Position numbers and translations under genes: made by a program
NCBI GenBank assembly: GCA_030426845.1
Contig: JAUHXR010000010.1
Coordinates: forward strand, 1 to 64,000
From: Polyangia bacterium
Lineage (GTDB): Bacteria > Myxococcota_A > Polyangia > Polyangiales > Sandaracinaceae
Direction of reading: 5' to 3'
DNA: 64,000 nt
The notes under the pieces: generated by a model
The model's database searches: none
What the model was told of the DNA's origin: nothing
Seen by the model: the letters and a program-made list of their open reading frames with translations, nothing else
Part shown: positions 33,958 to 42,103 of the stretch, piece by piece
How the letters are laid out: every line of letters starts with the position of its first letter
Position numbering within the stretch: the stretch's first letter is position 1

Positions 33958-35004
33958 TCAGGCGAGCGCCGACAAGATCGCGTGCGCATGGCGGAGCTGT
34001 GCGCGCCGCGGGCTCCACGAGGCGGGGATCGCCGCGGTGCGCCCGGGCGTGATCACGAGGTCGCCGAGCCGCACCTCGCCCGCGAGCACGGTGATCGCGC
34101 TGAGCCCGCCCCAGTCGGGCAGCGCGAGGTCCCCCTCGCCGGTCACGCGGCTGACGCGCAGCGACGAGGAGCGCACCGGGCAGCGCTCGTCCGGGCCCCC
34201 GAGTGCGGTCAAGCTGGCTTGAGAGTGCACATGAGCCGGGCCGGCGCGGTGTCGGACGCGCGCGAGGAGGTTCGGGTCGCTGGCGCGCGCCCAGTCCGTG
34301 ACCTCGAGGGCCCGCGCGCGGTGGAGCGGACGCGGCGCGCCGGACGGGGCCTCGCGTCCGTCGGGGTCGTAGCGGCGGTTCCAGTCCCAGTAGCGATAGG
34401 TCAGCCCGCGGCGGCCGGGGGACACGCGCTGCGGCTCGACGAGGAGGACCCCGGGGCCGATGCAGTGCGGCGTGCCCGCCTCGATCACGAAGAAGTCGCC
34501 GGGCTCGACCGGGACGAACGGCAGGAGCGCGCTCAGGTCGGAGCCCTCGTCGAGCGCCCGCTCCACGGCGGCGCGATCGACCCCCGGCCGGAGGCCGAGG
34601 TAGAGGCCCGCGCCGGGCTCGGCCGCGACCACGTACCAGCTCTCCGGTTTGCCCGACTCGTCCGGTCCGAGGGCGGGGTCGTCGTCGCGTGGGTGGATCT
34701 GCACCGAGAGCGGCGCCTCGGTGTCGAGCAGCTTCACCAGCAGCCCGGTCGACCCCGCGGGACCCTCCCGCCCGAGCCACGCGTCCGGCGCGGCCGCGAG
34801 GGCGTCCTCGAGGAGCCGGCCGTCGGCGAGCCGGCTCGGGTGGGACGGCTCGACCGAGAGCTCCCACGCCTCGCCGACCACCGGCCCCGGCGCGAGCCCC
34901 TTGAGCGCGCGGATCCGGTGGCCGCCCCACGGCGTCCGCGCGGGCGAGGTGAAGGTGTCGGGCGCGAGCAGGCGGGGGCGCTCGCCGGTTTCTTGGTGCC
35001 CCAT
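33958..35004 (-). CDS. manA: Mannose-6-phosphate isomerase, class I
   Basis: The 348-residue zinc enzyme interconverts fructose-6-phosphate and mannose-6-phosphate, feeding GDP-mannose for polysaccharides. The zinc ligands are visible: Gln102 and His104 (VQIHPRDD), Glu121 (KPESWYV) and a later His; His180 is in EAGTPHCIG. YRYWDWNRRY follows the metal site and PWGG opens the domain. It is the short form typical of Firmicutes and many deltaproteobacteria (E. coli ManA is about 390). The ATG lies 7 bases after TACATG within a perfect 12-bp palindrome, shared with the divergent gene at 35047. Confidence 0.92.
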   Translation of the reverse strand: MGHQETGERPRLLAPDTFTSPARTPWGGHRIRALKGLAPGPVVGEAWELSVEPSHPSRLADGRLLEDALAAAPDAWLGREGPAGSTGLLVKLLDTEAPLSVQIHPRDDDPALGPDESGKPESWYVVAAEPGAGLYLGLRPGVDRAAVERALDEGSDLSALLPFVPVEPGDFFVIEAGTPHCIGPGVLLVEPQRVSPGRRGLTYRYWDWNRRYDPDGREAPSGAPRPLHRARALEVTDWARASDPNLLARVRHRAGPAHVHSQASLTALGGPDERCPVRSSSLRVSRVTGEGDLALPDWGGLSAITVLAGEVRLGDLVITPGRTAAIPASWSPRRAQLRHAHAILSALA

Positions 35005-35007
35005 TGT

Positions 35008-35019
35008 CCTACATGTAGG
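35008..35019. promoter_or_regulatory. Palindromic divergent promoter core between manA and the 35047 gene
   Basis: CCTACATGTAGG is a perfect 12-bp palindrome. Read on the minus strand TACATG ends 7 bases before the manA ATG; read on the plus strand it lies 31 bases before the ATG at 35047, which has its own ribosome-binding site. One element could serve as -10 for both directions or bind a dimeric regulator. Confidence 0.45.
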
Positions 35020-35046
35020 TTCGGGCTCTCAGCGAGGAGAGCGTCG

Positions 35047-35367
35047 ATGGCATTCAATGGCAGGGATCGTCGGGTTCACAAGGTCTTCGTGACCCGCAAC
35101 ACCGAGTACCACGTGCGTCGAGGCCAGTGCGTCGCGGTGCGGGATCGCCGCAGCGGCGAGTGGCTGCGCAGCCACCTCGCGCTCCGCAACAAGGTCCACG
35201 GCGGGATCCGCTTCCAGCGCAACGGCGGCATCCGCCCGAACCCGGGCGTCCCCCAGGTCGGGGAGTCGCTGTTCTTCCACGCCGCCGGCCGCGACCTCGT
35301 GACCAGCCCGGTCCTGAGCGTCGAGCGCCCGCCGCGCGAGACGATCGGCCGCTACCCGACGGCGTAG
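35047..35367 (+). CDS. Hypothetical small basic protein
   Basis: The 106-residue cytoplasmic protein has no signal or membrane helix. It is basic and beta-rich: VHKVFVTRNTEYHVRRGQCVAVRDRRSG, then HGGIRFQRNGGIRPNPGVPQVGESL. A clear GAGGAGA ribosome-binding site sits 8 bases before the ATG, unlike most single genes here. Family not recognised; the compact beta pattern and basic charge would suit an RNA- or DNA-binding fold, but this is only an impression. It is divergent from manA and followed by the NUDIX gene after 78 bases. Confidence 0.65.
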   Translation: MAFNGRDRRVHKVFVTRNTEYHVRRGQCVAVRDRRSGEWLRSHLALRNKVHGGIRFQRNGGIRPNPGVPQVGESLFFHAAGRDLVTSPVLSVERPPRETIGRYPTA

Positions 35368-35431
35368 GGCGGCTGGCGCCCGCCGTCCTCGACGCGTGCG
35401 GGGACGGGGTGACTCCGGGACGGTTCGGGGC

Positions 35432-35437
35432 TATACC
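35432..35437 (+). promoter_or_regulatory. Putative -10 box (TATACC) of the NUDIX gene
   Basis: TATACC, 8 bases, then the GTG at 35446, with no ribosome-binding site. Confidence 0.45.
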
Positions 35438-35445
35438 CGCGACCC

Positions 35446-35856
35446 GTGTCGGAAACGGAGCGCAAGACCATCCGGGTGGTGGGCGCGGTCATCGAGGACG
35501 AGGGCCGCTACCTGATCACCCAGCGCCGCCCCAACGCCGTGCTCCCGCTGCTGTGGGAGTTTCCCGGCGGCCGGGTGGAGGACGGCGAGACCGACCTGGC
35601 CGCGCTGCGCCGCGAGATCCGCGAGCGCCTCGGCGTGGCGGTCGACGTGAGCCAGCCGTGGATCTGCTTCCGGACACACCCGTACGAGCACTACACGGTC
35701 GATCTCTACCTCTACGAGTGCGCCTTGCTCGAAGGCGAGCCGCAGCCCCTCGCGGTCAACGACTTCCGGTGGGTGACGAGCGAGGAGTTCGACGACTACC
35801 CGTTCACCCCGGTCGACGAGGCGTCGATGAACAAGCTCCTCGGGGAGGGCGCGTGA
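35446..35856 (+). CDS. NUDIX hydrolase, MutT-like
   Basis: A 136-residue protein. The NUDIX box spans Gly42 to Val64. WEFPGG before it is the MutT-type nucleotide-binding signature, and DFRWVTSEEF near the end matches the adenine-recognition region. MutT-type enzymes hydrolyse oxidised nucleotides such as 8-oxo-dGTP. In the box the REUxEE pattern reads REIRER, so the second Glu of the EE pair, a metal ligand in MutT (Glu57), is Arg61 here. Activity may be reduced or changed. Start GTG 35446; the stop overlaps the GTG of the lipoprotein gene. Confidence 0.85.
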   Translation: MSETERKTIRVVGAVIEDEGRYLITQRRPNAVLPLLWEFPGGRVEDGETDLAALRREIRERLGVAVDVSQPWICFRTHPYEHYTVDLYLYECALLEGEPQPLAVNDFRWVTSEEFDDYPFTPVDEASMNKLLGEGA

Positions 35857-36362
35857 ACCGCGCCGCGCTGCTGCTCCTGCTCGTGGGCGCGCTCACCGCC
35901 TGCTCGTCGGGCGAGCCGCAAGGGAGCCTCGCGGAGGCGTCCGGCGCGACGGCCGCCGCGGGCGAGACCGAGGCCAGCTCGGCGGCCGGCCCCGACGCGG
36001 ACCGCTTCGGCCAGCCGATCGACGGGAACCTGCCCATCACCTCGCTCGACGCCATCGTGGCCGACCCGAGCGGCTACGAGGGTCAGGTCGTGCGCACCCG
36101 GGGCGAGATCGCCCGCGTCTGCCAGGCCCGCGGCTGCTGGATGGAGCTGCGCACGAACCCGGAGAGCCCCGGCGTGCGCGTCCCGATGGCGGGCCACAGC
36201 TTCTTCCTCCCGATGGATTCCGCCGGGCGTCACGCCGAGATGCAGGGCCGCGTGGTGGTCCGCGAGCTCTCGCCCGAGTGGCGCGCCCACCTCGAGTCGG
36301 AGGGGGCCGTCGCGACCGCCTCGGCCCTGTCGATCGAGGCGACCGGCGTCGCGATCGACTGA
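35853..36362 (+). CDS. DUF4920 lipoprotein
   Basis: The 169-residue protein has a lipoprotein signal (LLLLLVGALTAC), an Ala/Ser/Glu-rich spacer (about 20-50) and a DUF4920 domain. The domain shows GYEGQVVRTRGEIARVCQARGCWM, with the diagnostic VCQxxGCWM, then VRVPMAGHSFFLP and GRVVVRELS. The OB-fold-like domain occurs in exported proteins of unknown function, often in bacteria that handle metals. It overlaps the NUDIX stop by 4 bases. Confidence 0.83.
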   Translation: MNRAALLLLLVGALTACSSGEPQGSLAEASGATAAAGETEASSAAGPDADRFGQPIDGNLPITSLDAIVADPSGYEGQVVRTRGEIARVCQARGCWMELRTNPESPGVRVPMAGHSFFLPMDSAGRHAEMQGRVVVRELSPEWRAHLESEGAVATASALSIEATGVAID

Positions 36363-36367
36363 GCTCG

Positions 36368-37159
36368 ATGGTCGACTCCCCCGAGCGGTGTCCGACCTGC
36401 AGCACGGTCGTGCCCGACGGGGCCGAGCGGTGCCCGGGCTGCGGGCGGGTCTTCGGCGAGGCCAACCGCTGCCCGCACTGCCACGCGATCGCGGCGGTGA
36501 TCGATCGCGGGAGCAAGACGGTGTGCGCGGCCTGCGGCAAGCCCCGGGTCGGCGCGACCGTCCTAGGGGGCACGCCGAAGGGAGCGGGCGCCGCGCCGCG
36601 GACCCGCGAGGGCCAGAACGAGAGCACCTCCGCGATGCTCCTGCGCGCTCGCGGGCGCACCCAGCGCGGGGCCGGCATCATCGCCCTCGCGATCGGGGTC
36701 TTCGCGGCCGCGGCCCTCGCGATGATCGTCCCCGGCGCCCTCGGGCTCGGGCTCGCGGCGGCGATGGGTGCGCTCTTCGTGGCGGTCGGCGCGCTCGCGG
36801 TCCGGGGCGGCGCGCGCAGCATGGAGGAGGCCCGCCGCCGCGACCGGCGAGCGACCGAGCTCGCCCTCCTCGAGGCCGCGCGCGCGGCGGGGGGAAGGCT
36901 CACCGCGACCGAGGCCGCCGCGGCTCTGCGGGTCTCGGTCGAGGAGGCGGACGCCCAGCTCACCGACCTCGTCGGTGACGGCAGCCGCGTGGACGTCGAC
37001 GTCGACGACGAGGGTGTGCTCCGCTACGTGTTCCGCGAGCTGGCCACCTCCCAGGTGAAGGTCCGGGTGGACGCGAGCGACGACGCCGGGCCTCCGGAGG
37101 AGCCTCACGAACTCGAGGCGGAGGCCGAGCGGGCGGAGCGCAGCCGCGAAGAGCGCTGA
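36368..37159 (+). CDS. Zinc-ribbon membrane protein with winged-helix-like tail
   Basis: The 263-residue protein begins with three CxxC pairs in zinc-ribbon order (CPTC, CPGCG, then CPHC with CAACG), within residues 8-60. Two hydrophobic helices follow at about 100-120 and 122-142. The C-terminal region (LTATEAAAALRVSVEEADAQLTDLVGDG) looks like a small winged helix, and an acidic tail closes the protein. This resembles membrane-bound zinc-ribbon proteins of myxobacteria of unknown role. It starts 5 bases after the DUF4920 stop, so it is the third gene of that operon. Confidence 0.72.
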   Translation: MVDSPERCPTCSTVVPDGAERCPGCGRVFGEANRCPHCHAIAAVIDRGSKTVCAACGKPRVGATVLGGTPKGAGAAPRTREGQNESTSAMLLRARGRTQRGAGIIALAIGVFAAAALAMIVPGALGLGLAAAMGALFVAVGALAVRGGARSMEEARRRDRRATELALLEAARAAGGRLTATEAAAALRVSVEEADAQLTDLVGDGSRVDVDVDDEGVLRYVFRELATSQVKVRVDASDDAGPPEEPHELEAEAERAERSREER

Positions 37160-37340
37160 GCTGCGCGCCCCGGTGGATGCGCGACGCCGGCGCGGTCGCG
37201 GGGCCTCGGTTCCGGGGTCTGAGCGGCGCTCTCGGAACGAGCTCGGCCCGCGCGTCTCGTTTCGGTCACCTCGACCCTCGGCCGCGATTTCGCGGGTTTT
37301 CCTCGCAGATCGCCCTCGGGCACGGCATGATCCGGGTCGA

Positions 37341-39431
37341 ATGGCGTCCGAGGACGGAGGCGCGGCCGGCGGCGACACGCCGGCCCCTCGACCGGTGCGG
37401 AGGAAGCGAGGCGCGCCGACCCTGATCGGGATGGCCGTGGCGAAGCCCGGCGCCGACGGTGATCCCAAGCCGGCGAGGCCGCCCGCGCCCGGGATCCCGG
37501 CGCCCGCGATCCCGGTGCCCAAGGGCTTCCCGGCCCCCGGTCGTGCGCTCGGCGCGCCCAAGATCCCCCCCGCCGGTCTGCCGCCCAAGGGGACCAAGCC
37601 CGCCCGCTCGCATGGGGCCGCCGCCTCCCCCCCCGGTGGGCCACGTCCCCGGCCTCCGGGCGGGGGGCTCGGCGCAGCACCGGCCACCCCCGCCTCGTCG
37701 CCTCTTACGCCGGCCTCCGAGGCCGCGCGGTTGAAGCCTGAGCAAGCAGAGGCCGCGCCCGCCGCCGGGGAGACCCCGTCCTCCGAAGCGCGTCTCGACG
37801 CAGCGCTCGATGCGCAGCTCGACGCAGGGCCCGTTGCCGGGCCCGACGCAGGGCCCGATCCGGAGTCCGGCGCGGGGCCCGGTCCGGAGTCCGGCGCGGG
37901 GCCCGATTCGGGGCTCGACGCGACGGTCGAGGAGGGGTCCTCGCCGCGCCTCCCTGCGGCCAACGAGGTCCCGGAGGAGGACACCGTCGCGGCGCGGCCC
38001 CGCAGCGAGCCGCCGAGCCGGCCGGCCCACGACCCGACGACCGCGCCGGGCGCCTCCGCGACCGAGGCGGCGATCGCGCGCGACGCGGGCCTCGCGGCGA
38101 TCGAGGTGGACGAAGCGACCGCCGAGGTCTCGACGTCGGAGGTCACCGAGCTGGCCGGTGAGCCGACCGCGATCACCGCGCTCCCGGACGGCGACGAGGG
38201 CGCGTCGACGACCGGCGATCTCGCGCCCCCGGCCCCGCTACCGGAGGAGGCGACCCGGCCCCGCGCCGAGGCCTCGATCCAGTTCGAAGACACCGCGCCG
38301 CTCGACCCCTACGAGGTCTCGCCCTCCGACCTGCCGCCGCTCGGGACGGCCCCGGCGGGCGACGCCGGCGAGCTCAAGGTCGGGCCGACGGTGGTCGTCG
38401 ACCCGGCCGCGCTGCAGGAGCAGCAGCGCTCCAACAGCGCCCAGCTCCAGATCGACATGGGGTCGGGCGAGGTGTCGGCCGCGCCGGAGCTCGCGCCGGT
38501 CCCCACCGTGGTCACCCCGCGCGCCAAGTCGAACGTCGGCCTGATCATCGGCGCGGTGATCGGCGCGCTCGTGGTGCTCAGCGGGCTCGGGGTCGCGGTC
38601 TACTTCCTCCTGCTGCACGAGGACTCGCCCACCACCGCGGCCGCGGTCGATCCCCCGACCGAGGGCGAGGGCGGCGAGGTCCCCGGCCCGCACGGGACGA
38701 CCACGGTCAGCGGGCCGGAGGTCGAGGCGCCGACGGGCCCGCTGGAAGTCGAGGGCGGCGAGGGCTCGGTGAGCCCCGAGGGCTCCGACGACGGCGTCGA
38801 GGGCGTCGAAGGCGTCGAGGGCGTCGAGGGCGAGGACGAGGCCGACGGCGAGGACGCGACCGGCGACGAGGCGACCGGCGACGAGGCGGCCGGCGACGAG
38901 GCCGCAGACGGCGAAGACGGTGAGGTCGACGAATCGGACGGCGACGACGAAGCCGAGGACTCCGTCCCGCCCGCGCCTGGCGGCGTGGTCGACCAGGCGA
39001 CCCTCGAGGGGGCCGAGGTCGACCTGCCCGCGCTGTCGCGCCGCGCCCGGCGGATGCCGGAGGCTCAGCGCCGCCGCATGTCCGCGCGGCTCCGAGGCCA
39101 GGCCCTGTTGCGCTACCGCGCGGAGGCCTACGCGGACGCGGAGCGGCTCTACCGCGAGGCGCTCACCTACAACTCGTGGGACGTGGCTGCGGTCGAGGGC
39201 GTCGCGCGGTCGCTCGCCCAGCAGGGCCGCTACCCGCTCGCCCTCGCGTGGGCGAACCTCGCGGTCGACCGCAACCCGCGCTCGGCCACCGCGATCCGGA
39301 TCGTCGGCGACATCTACCGCCAGGCCGGCCACCCGGACGAGGCGCTGCGCGCCTACCGCCGCGGGCTTCGCCGCCACCCGAACGACCGCCACCTGCGCCG
39401 CCGGGTCCGCGAGCTGCGTCAGGCCGAGTAG
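37341..39431 (+). CDS. Large TPR protein with membrane helix and low-complexity arms
   Basis: A 696-residue protein. The N-terminus carries RRKRGAPTLIGMA, then about 350 residues of Pro/Ala/Gly- and Glu-rich sequence. One membrane helix lies near residue 400 (VGLIIGAVIGALVVLSGLGV). An acidic segment follows with short DNA tandem repeats. The C-terminus (about 555-696) has tetratricopeptide repeats (YRAEAYADAERLYREALTY, YPLALAWANLAVDRNP, DEALRAYRRGLRRHPNDRHL). The topology suggests a cytoplasmic N-arm and a periplasmic TPR domain, or the reverse. It could be a scaffold in a signalling or motility complex; no family-level function is known. Confidence 0.78.
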   Translation: MASEDGGAAGGDTPAPRPVRRKRGAPTLIGMAVAKPGADGDPKPARPPAPGIPAPAIPVPKGFPAPGRALGAPKIPPAGLPPKGTKPARSHGAAASPPGGPRPRPPGGGLGAAPATPASSPLTPASEAARLKPEQAEAAPAAGETPSSEARLDAALDAQLDAGPVAGPDAGPDPESGAGPGPESGAGPDSGLDATVEEGSSPRLPAANEVPEEDTVAARPRSEPPSRPAHDPTTAPGASATEAAIARDAGLAAIEVDEATAEVSTSEVTELAGEPTAITALPDGDEGASTTGDLAPPAPLPEEATRPRAEASIQFEDTAPLDPYEVSPSDLPPLGTAPAGDAGELKVGPTVVVDPAALQEQQRSNSAQLQIDMGSGEVSAAPELAPVPTVVTPRAKSNVGLIIGAVIGALVVLSGLGVAVYFLLLHEDSPTTAAAVDPPTEGEGGEVPGPHGTTTVSGPEVEAPTGPLEVEGGEGSVSPEGSDDGVEGVEGVEGVEGEDEADGEDATGDEATGDEAAGDEAADGEDGEVDESDGDDEAEDSVPPAPGGVVDQATLEGAEVDLPALSRRARRMPEAQRRRMSARLRGQALLRYRAEAYADAERLYREALTYNSWDVAAVEGVARSLAQQGRYPLALAWANLAVDRNPRSATAIRIVGDIYRQAGHPDEALRAYRRGLRRHPNDRHLRRRVRELRQAE
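37860..37907 (+). repeat. Two 24-bp tandem repeats in the TPR protein gene
   Basis: Two direct copies of a unit beginning CCGGAGTCCGGCGCGGGGCC differ only near their ends. They encode PESGAGPG-type sequence in frame. Confidence 0.6.
38793..38828 (+). repeat. Four 9-bp tandem repeats (Val-Glu-Gly)
   Basis: GGCGTCGAG or GGCGTCGAA occurs four times in a row. It is followed from about 38850 to 38910 by 15-bp units around GACGAGGCGACCGGC. Both keep the frame and look like replication-slippage products. Confidence 0.65.
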
Positions 39432-39520
39432 CGCTAGTACCCCCGGCTCGAGGAGCGGCCGGCGGCGAGGCGGACGCTTGCCGCCCGGGAGGCGCCCCGC
39501 GACGGTGGTGAATCAAGCTC

Positions 39521-40096
39521 CTACGCGAGCGCGGGACGTCGGTCCAGGCCCTCGGGGGCGAGCACCGCGTGGCTCAGCGCGATCACCTCGACGAGGATCG
39601 CGCGGTAGACGCTGTCGAACGCGCGCAGGTCGGTGGCCTCGTCGGCCTGCGCGATCGCCTCGTCGAAGTGGTGCTGGATGTAGTCGATGAGCGCGGGCTG
39701 GGCGAGGGCGACCACGTCGTCGCTCTCCAGCACCTCGCCGGGGTCGGCGGCCCGGAGCGCCTCGTCGACCTCGAGGGTCTCGCGCGCGAGGGCGAGGGAG
39801 GCCTCGTCGACCGCGTCGAGGCGGGTGGGGAAGGCCTCCTTGAAGGCGAGGTAGACGGTGACCGCGAGGAAGTAGCCCACGCTCTGGGCCAGCTCGTCCG
39901 ACCGGGCGCTCACCTCCTGCGCAAGCCAGCCCGCGAGGTGCGGCTGCTGTGAGTCGAGCTCTCGGTAGCCCTGATCGAGCGTGCTCTGGAGGTCCTCGGC
40001 GGCCGCTCCCAGGCGGTCTTCGAGCCGATCGATCGAGAGGTCGTCGACCCTCGCCCAGGCGGCGACGGGCCGAAGCGCGGCTTTGCGGAGGAACAC
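39521..40096 (-). CDS. Hypothetical all-helical protein
   Basis: The 191-residue soluble protein is acidic and predicted fully helical. Segments such as DRLGAAAEDLQSTLDQGYRELDS and QSVGYFLAVTVYLAFKEAFP are conspicuous. No signal peptide or cysteine is present. The GTG at 40096 lies 6 bases after TACCCT. It is convergent with the TPR gene and 57 bases downstream of the first PilZ gene on the same strand, so it may serve the same signalling pathway. No family recognised. Confidence 0.62.
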   Translation of the reverse strand: MFLRKAALRPVAAWARVDDLSIDRLEDRLGAAAEDLQSTLDQGYRELDSQQPHLAGWLAQEVSARSDELAQSVGYFLAVTVYLAFKEAFPTRLDAVDEASLALARETLEVDEALRAADPGEVLESDDVVALAQPALIDYIQHHFDEAIAQADEATDLRAFDSVYRAILVEVIALSHAVLAPEGLDRRPALA

Positions 40097-40102
40097 GCCG
40101 TC

Positions 40103-40108
40103 AGGGTA
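40103..40108 (-). promoter_or_regulatory. Putative -10 box (TACCCT) of the 39521 gene
   Basis: TACCCT, 6 bases, then the GTG at 40096. Leaderless geometry. Confidence 0.4.
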
Positions 40109-40153
40109 GCAGCGGGTCGGACGGGATGTCGCAAACCCGGCGCGTCGTGGGCG

Positions 40154-40888
40154 CTACTCGTCGTAGAAGAGCGGGCTGCGGCTGCGCGTGAAGCTCGCGA
40201 TCGCGCGCGCGTCTTCGGGCAGCAGCGCGAGGAAGCGCAGGCCCATCCCCGGGTGCACGTCCGGCGAGTCCTCGCGCAGATCGCGCAGCCAGCGCACCTC
40301 GGCGTCGGTGCGCACGATGTGGCCGGTCGGGAGGGTGAACTCGACCTCCATCACCGTGCCCACCGGCTGGAGCTTGTAGGTCGCGATGAAGAGGCCGCCG
40401 TCGCTGATGTCCTCGGAGAACCCCTGGAAGAAGTTGGTCTCCGACTCGAAGCTGACCTCGACGGAGGCCTCGATGCGCGGGAACTCCCGGCGCTCGATGC
40501 CCTCGACCTGGGGCGGATGGCTCGGCGGCGGCGGGGCCACCACGCCGTGGGCCTTGGCGAGCGGGTACAGCACGCGCTGCGCCGCGCCCAGGCTCTCCAG
40601 GCCTTGCTGCGCGCGCGGTGACAGCGCGTCGTGGACGGCGCGGCCGATCGCGATCGCGTGCGACAGGGCCTCGTGCACCGACAGGATCGCGGTGTCGAAG
40701 CCGTGCGGGGATTGCTCGATCAGCAGGCTGCGTGACACTCGCGCGACCCGCTCGACCGAGCGGGCGAGGGAGCCGTCCTCGGCGATCTCCTCGCGCAGGG
40801 TGTCGACCGCGGCCGTGATCAGCTCGGCGGCGCGGCGCGCCTGGCGGCGCTCGTCGGTGGGCTCGATGGCGATCGCTCTCGCTTCCAT
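40154..40888 (-). CDS. PilZ domain protein with N-terminal helical domain (copy 1)
   Basis: The 244-residue protein has a helical bundle of about 115 residues (AAELITAAVDTLREEI, then SVHEALSHAIAIGRAV) and a C-terminal PilZ domain. The c-di-GMP signature is complete: RREFPR at 133-138 and DISDGG starting at Asp160. The final residues are PLFYDE. PilZ domains bind cyclic di-GMP and transmit the signal to a partner. A GAGGAG ribosome-binding site precedes the ATG. Two similar proteins are encoded at 47009 and 47767. Confidence 0.87.
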   Translation of the reverse strand: MEARAIAIEPTDERRQARRAAELITAAVDTLREEIAEDGSLARSVERVARVSRSLLIEQSPHGFDTAILSVHEALSHAIAIGRAVHDALSPRAQQGLESLGAAQRVLYPLAKAHGVVAPPPPSHPPQVEGIERREFPRIEASVEVSFESETNFFQGFSEDISDGGLFIATYKLQPVGTVMEVEFTLPTGHIVRTDAEVRWLRDLREDSPDVHPGMGLRFLALLPEDARAIASFTRSRSPLFYDE

Positions 40889-41062
40889 TCGGGGGTGCTC
40901 CTCTCGGACACGTCAACGGCGCGCGCGAGATGGGCTTTAGGACGAGCACGCGGAATCGTGGCCCCGTCGTCGGAGGCGGTCGGGGCGGGGCACGCAGCCG
41001 CGCGGCCTCGCCCGCCCGACTCATCCGTCTCGACAAGCCACCCCCGTACGCTATGACCGCTC

Positions 41063-42070
41063 GTGCCTCGCGGTGCAGATCGACGGCCGCGCGGATCGCT
41101 CCCGCGGGCCGCCGCGGTCCTCTGCGGGCTCATCGCGGTGGCGGCGCCCAACCTCGCCGACGCGCAGGCCCGCGAGCGGGTGCGGCTCGCGTACCAGGCC
41201 GACGGCCTCGACTGCCCGGGCGAGCAGACCTTCCGCGACATCGTCGCGGGTCGACTCGGCTACGACCCTTTCGCCGCGGACGCTCCTCGGCTCCTGCGGG
41301 TGGTGCTCGAGCGCGAGACCGGTCGGCTGGACGTGGTCGACGCGGCCGGGCGCTCGGTGGGATCGCGGGAGCTCGACGCGGACGCCTCGAGCTGCGTCGA
41401 GGTCGCCGAGTCCATGGCGATCGCGATCGCGCTCGTCCTCGACCCGCTCGGGGTCCACGCCGTCGAAGCCGAGCCCGAGCCCGAGCCCGAGGTCGCGCCG
41501 GAGCCGCCCGCGCCCGAGCTGCCCACGCGGGAGCCGGAGCCGCCGCCGCCCGCCATCACGCCGACGACTCCCGAGTCGCCGCCTCGCTTCGTCGCCCGCG
41601 CCTCGGCGGTGGTGGGCTACGGGAGCCTCCCCGGTCCGTCCCTCGGGCCGTGGCTCGGCCTCGGCGTGCGTGTCGGCGCGTGGACCGTGCTCGCGGAGGG
41701 CGGCGCGGACCTGCTGCTCGCGCAGTCCGAAGGCGGGCCGGATCGGCTCGACGTCCAGGCGGTCTCGGGGGGCCCTACCGGGTGCGTCCAGATCGAGCTC
41801 TTCCAGGGGTGCGCCGGTCTTCAGCTGGGGGCGCTGCTCGCGCGGGCCCCGGATCTCGCAGAGGCCGCGACCAAGACCGACCTCTTCGGCGCGGTGGAGC
41901 TGCGCGCGGGCGTCGAGATCCCCCTGCTGGACGCGCTCGCGTTCAGCGCGGGGCTGGAGCTGAGGATCCCCTGGTTCCACACCGCGCTCGCGATCGACGG
42001 CGATCCGATCTGGCAGGCGTCACCGGTCGCCGGTCGCCTCCACCTGGGGCTGGTCCTGTCGATTTCGTGA
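41063..42070 (+). CDS. Secreted protein with beta-rich C-terminal domain
   Basis: The 335-residue protein has a signal peptide (VLCGLIAVAAPNLADAQA). An N-terminal domain of about 110 residues with two cysteines follows (LDCPGEQTF and SSCVEVAESMAIAIALVLDP), the arrangement seen in many exported myxobacterial hypothetical proteins. A Pro/Glu spacer comes next (about 128-170) with EP repeats. The C-terminal 160 residues have alternating strands (VRVGAWTVLAEGGADLLL, VELRAGVEIPLL, LHLGLVLSIS) that resemble a small outer-membrane barrel. GTG 41063 lies 5 bases after TATGAC. It is followed by an ECF sigma gene and its likely partner, forming a cassette. Confidence 0.75.
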   Translation: MPRGADRRPRGSLPRAAAVLCGLIAVAAPNLADAQARERVRLAYQADGLDCPGEQTFRDIVAGRLGYDPFAADAPRLLRVVLERETGRLDVVDAAGRSVGSRELDADASSCVEVAESMAIAIALVLDPLGVHAVEAEPEPEPEVAPEPPAPELPTREPEPPPPAITPTTPESPPRFVARASAVVGYGSLPGPSLGPWLGLGVRVGAWTVLAEGGADLLLAQSEGGPDRLDVQAVSGGPTGCVQIELFQGCAGLQLGALLARAPDLAEAATKTDLFGAVELRAGVEIPLLDALAFSAGLELRIPWFHTALAIDGDPIWQASPVAGRLHLGLVLSIS

Positions 42071-42103
42071 CGGATCGGGCTCGGTGGGCACAAGGCAGTC
42101 GTA

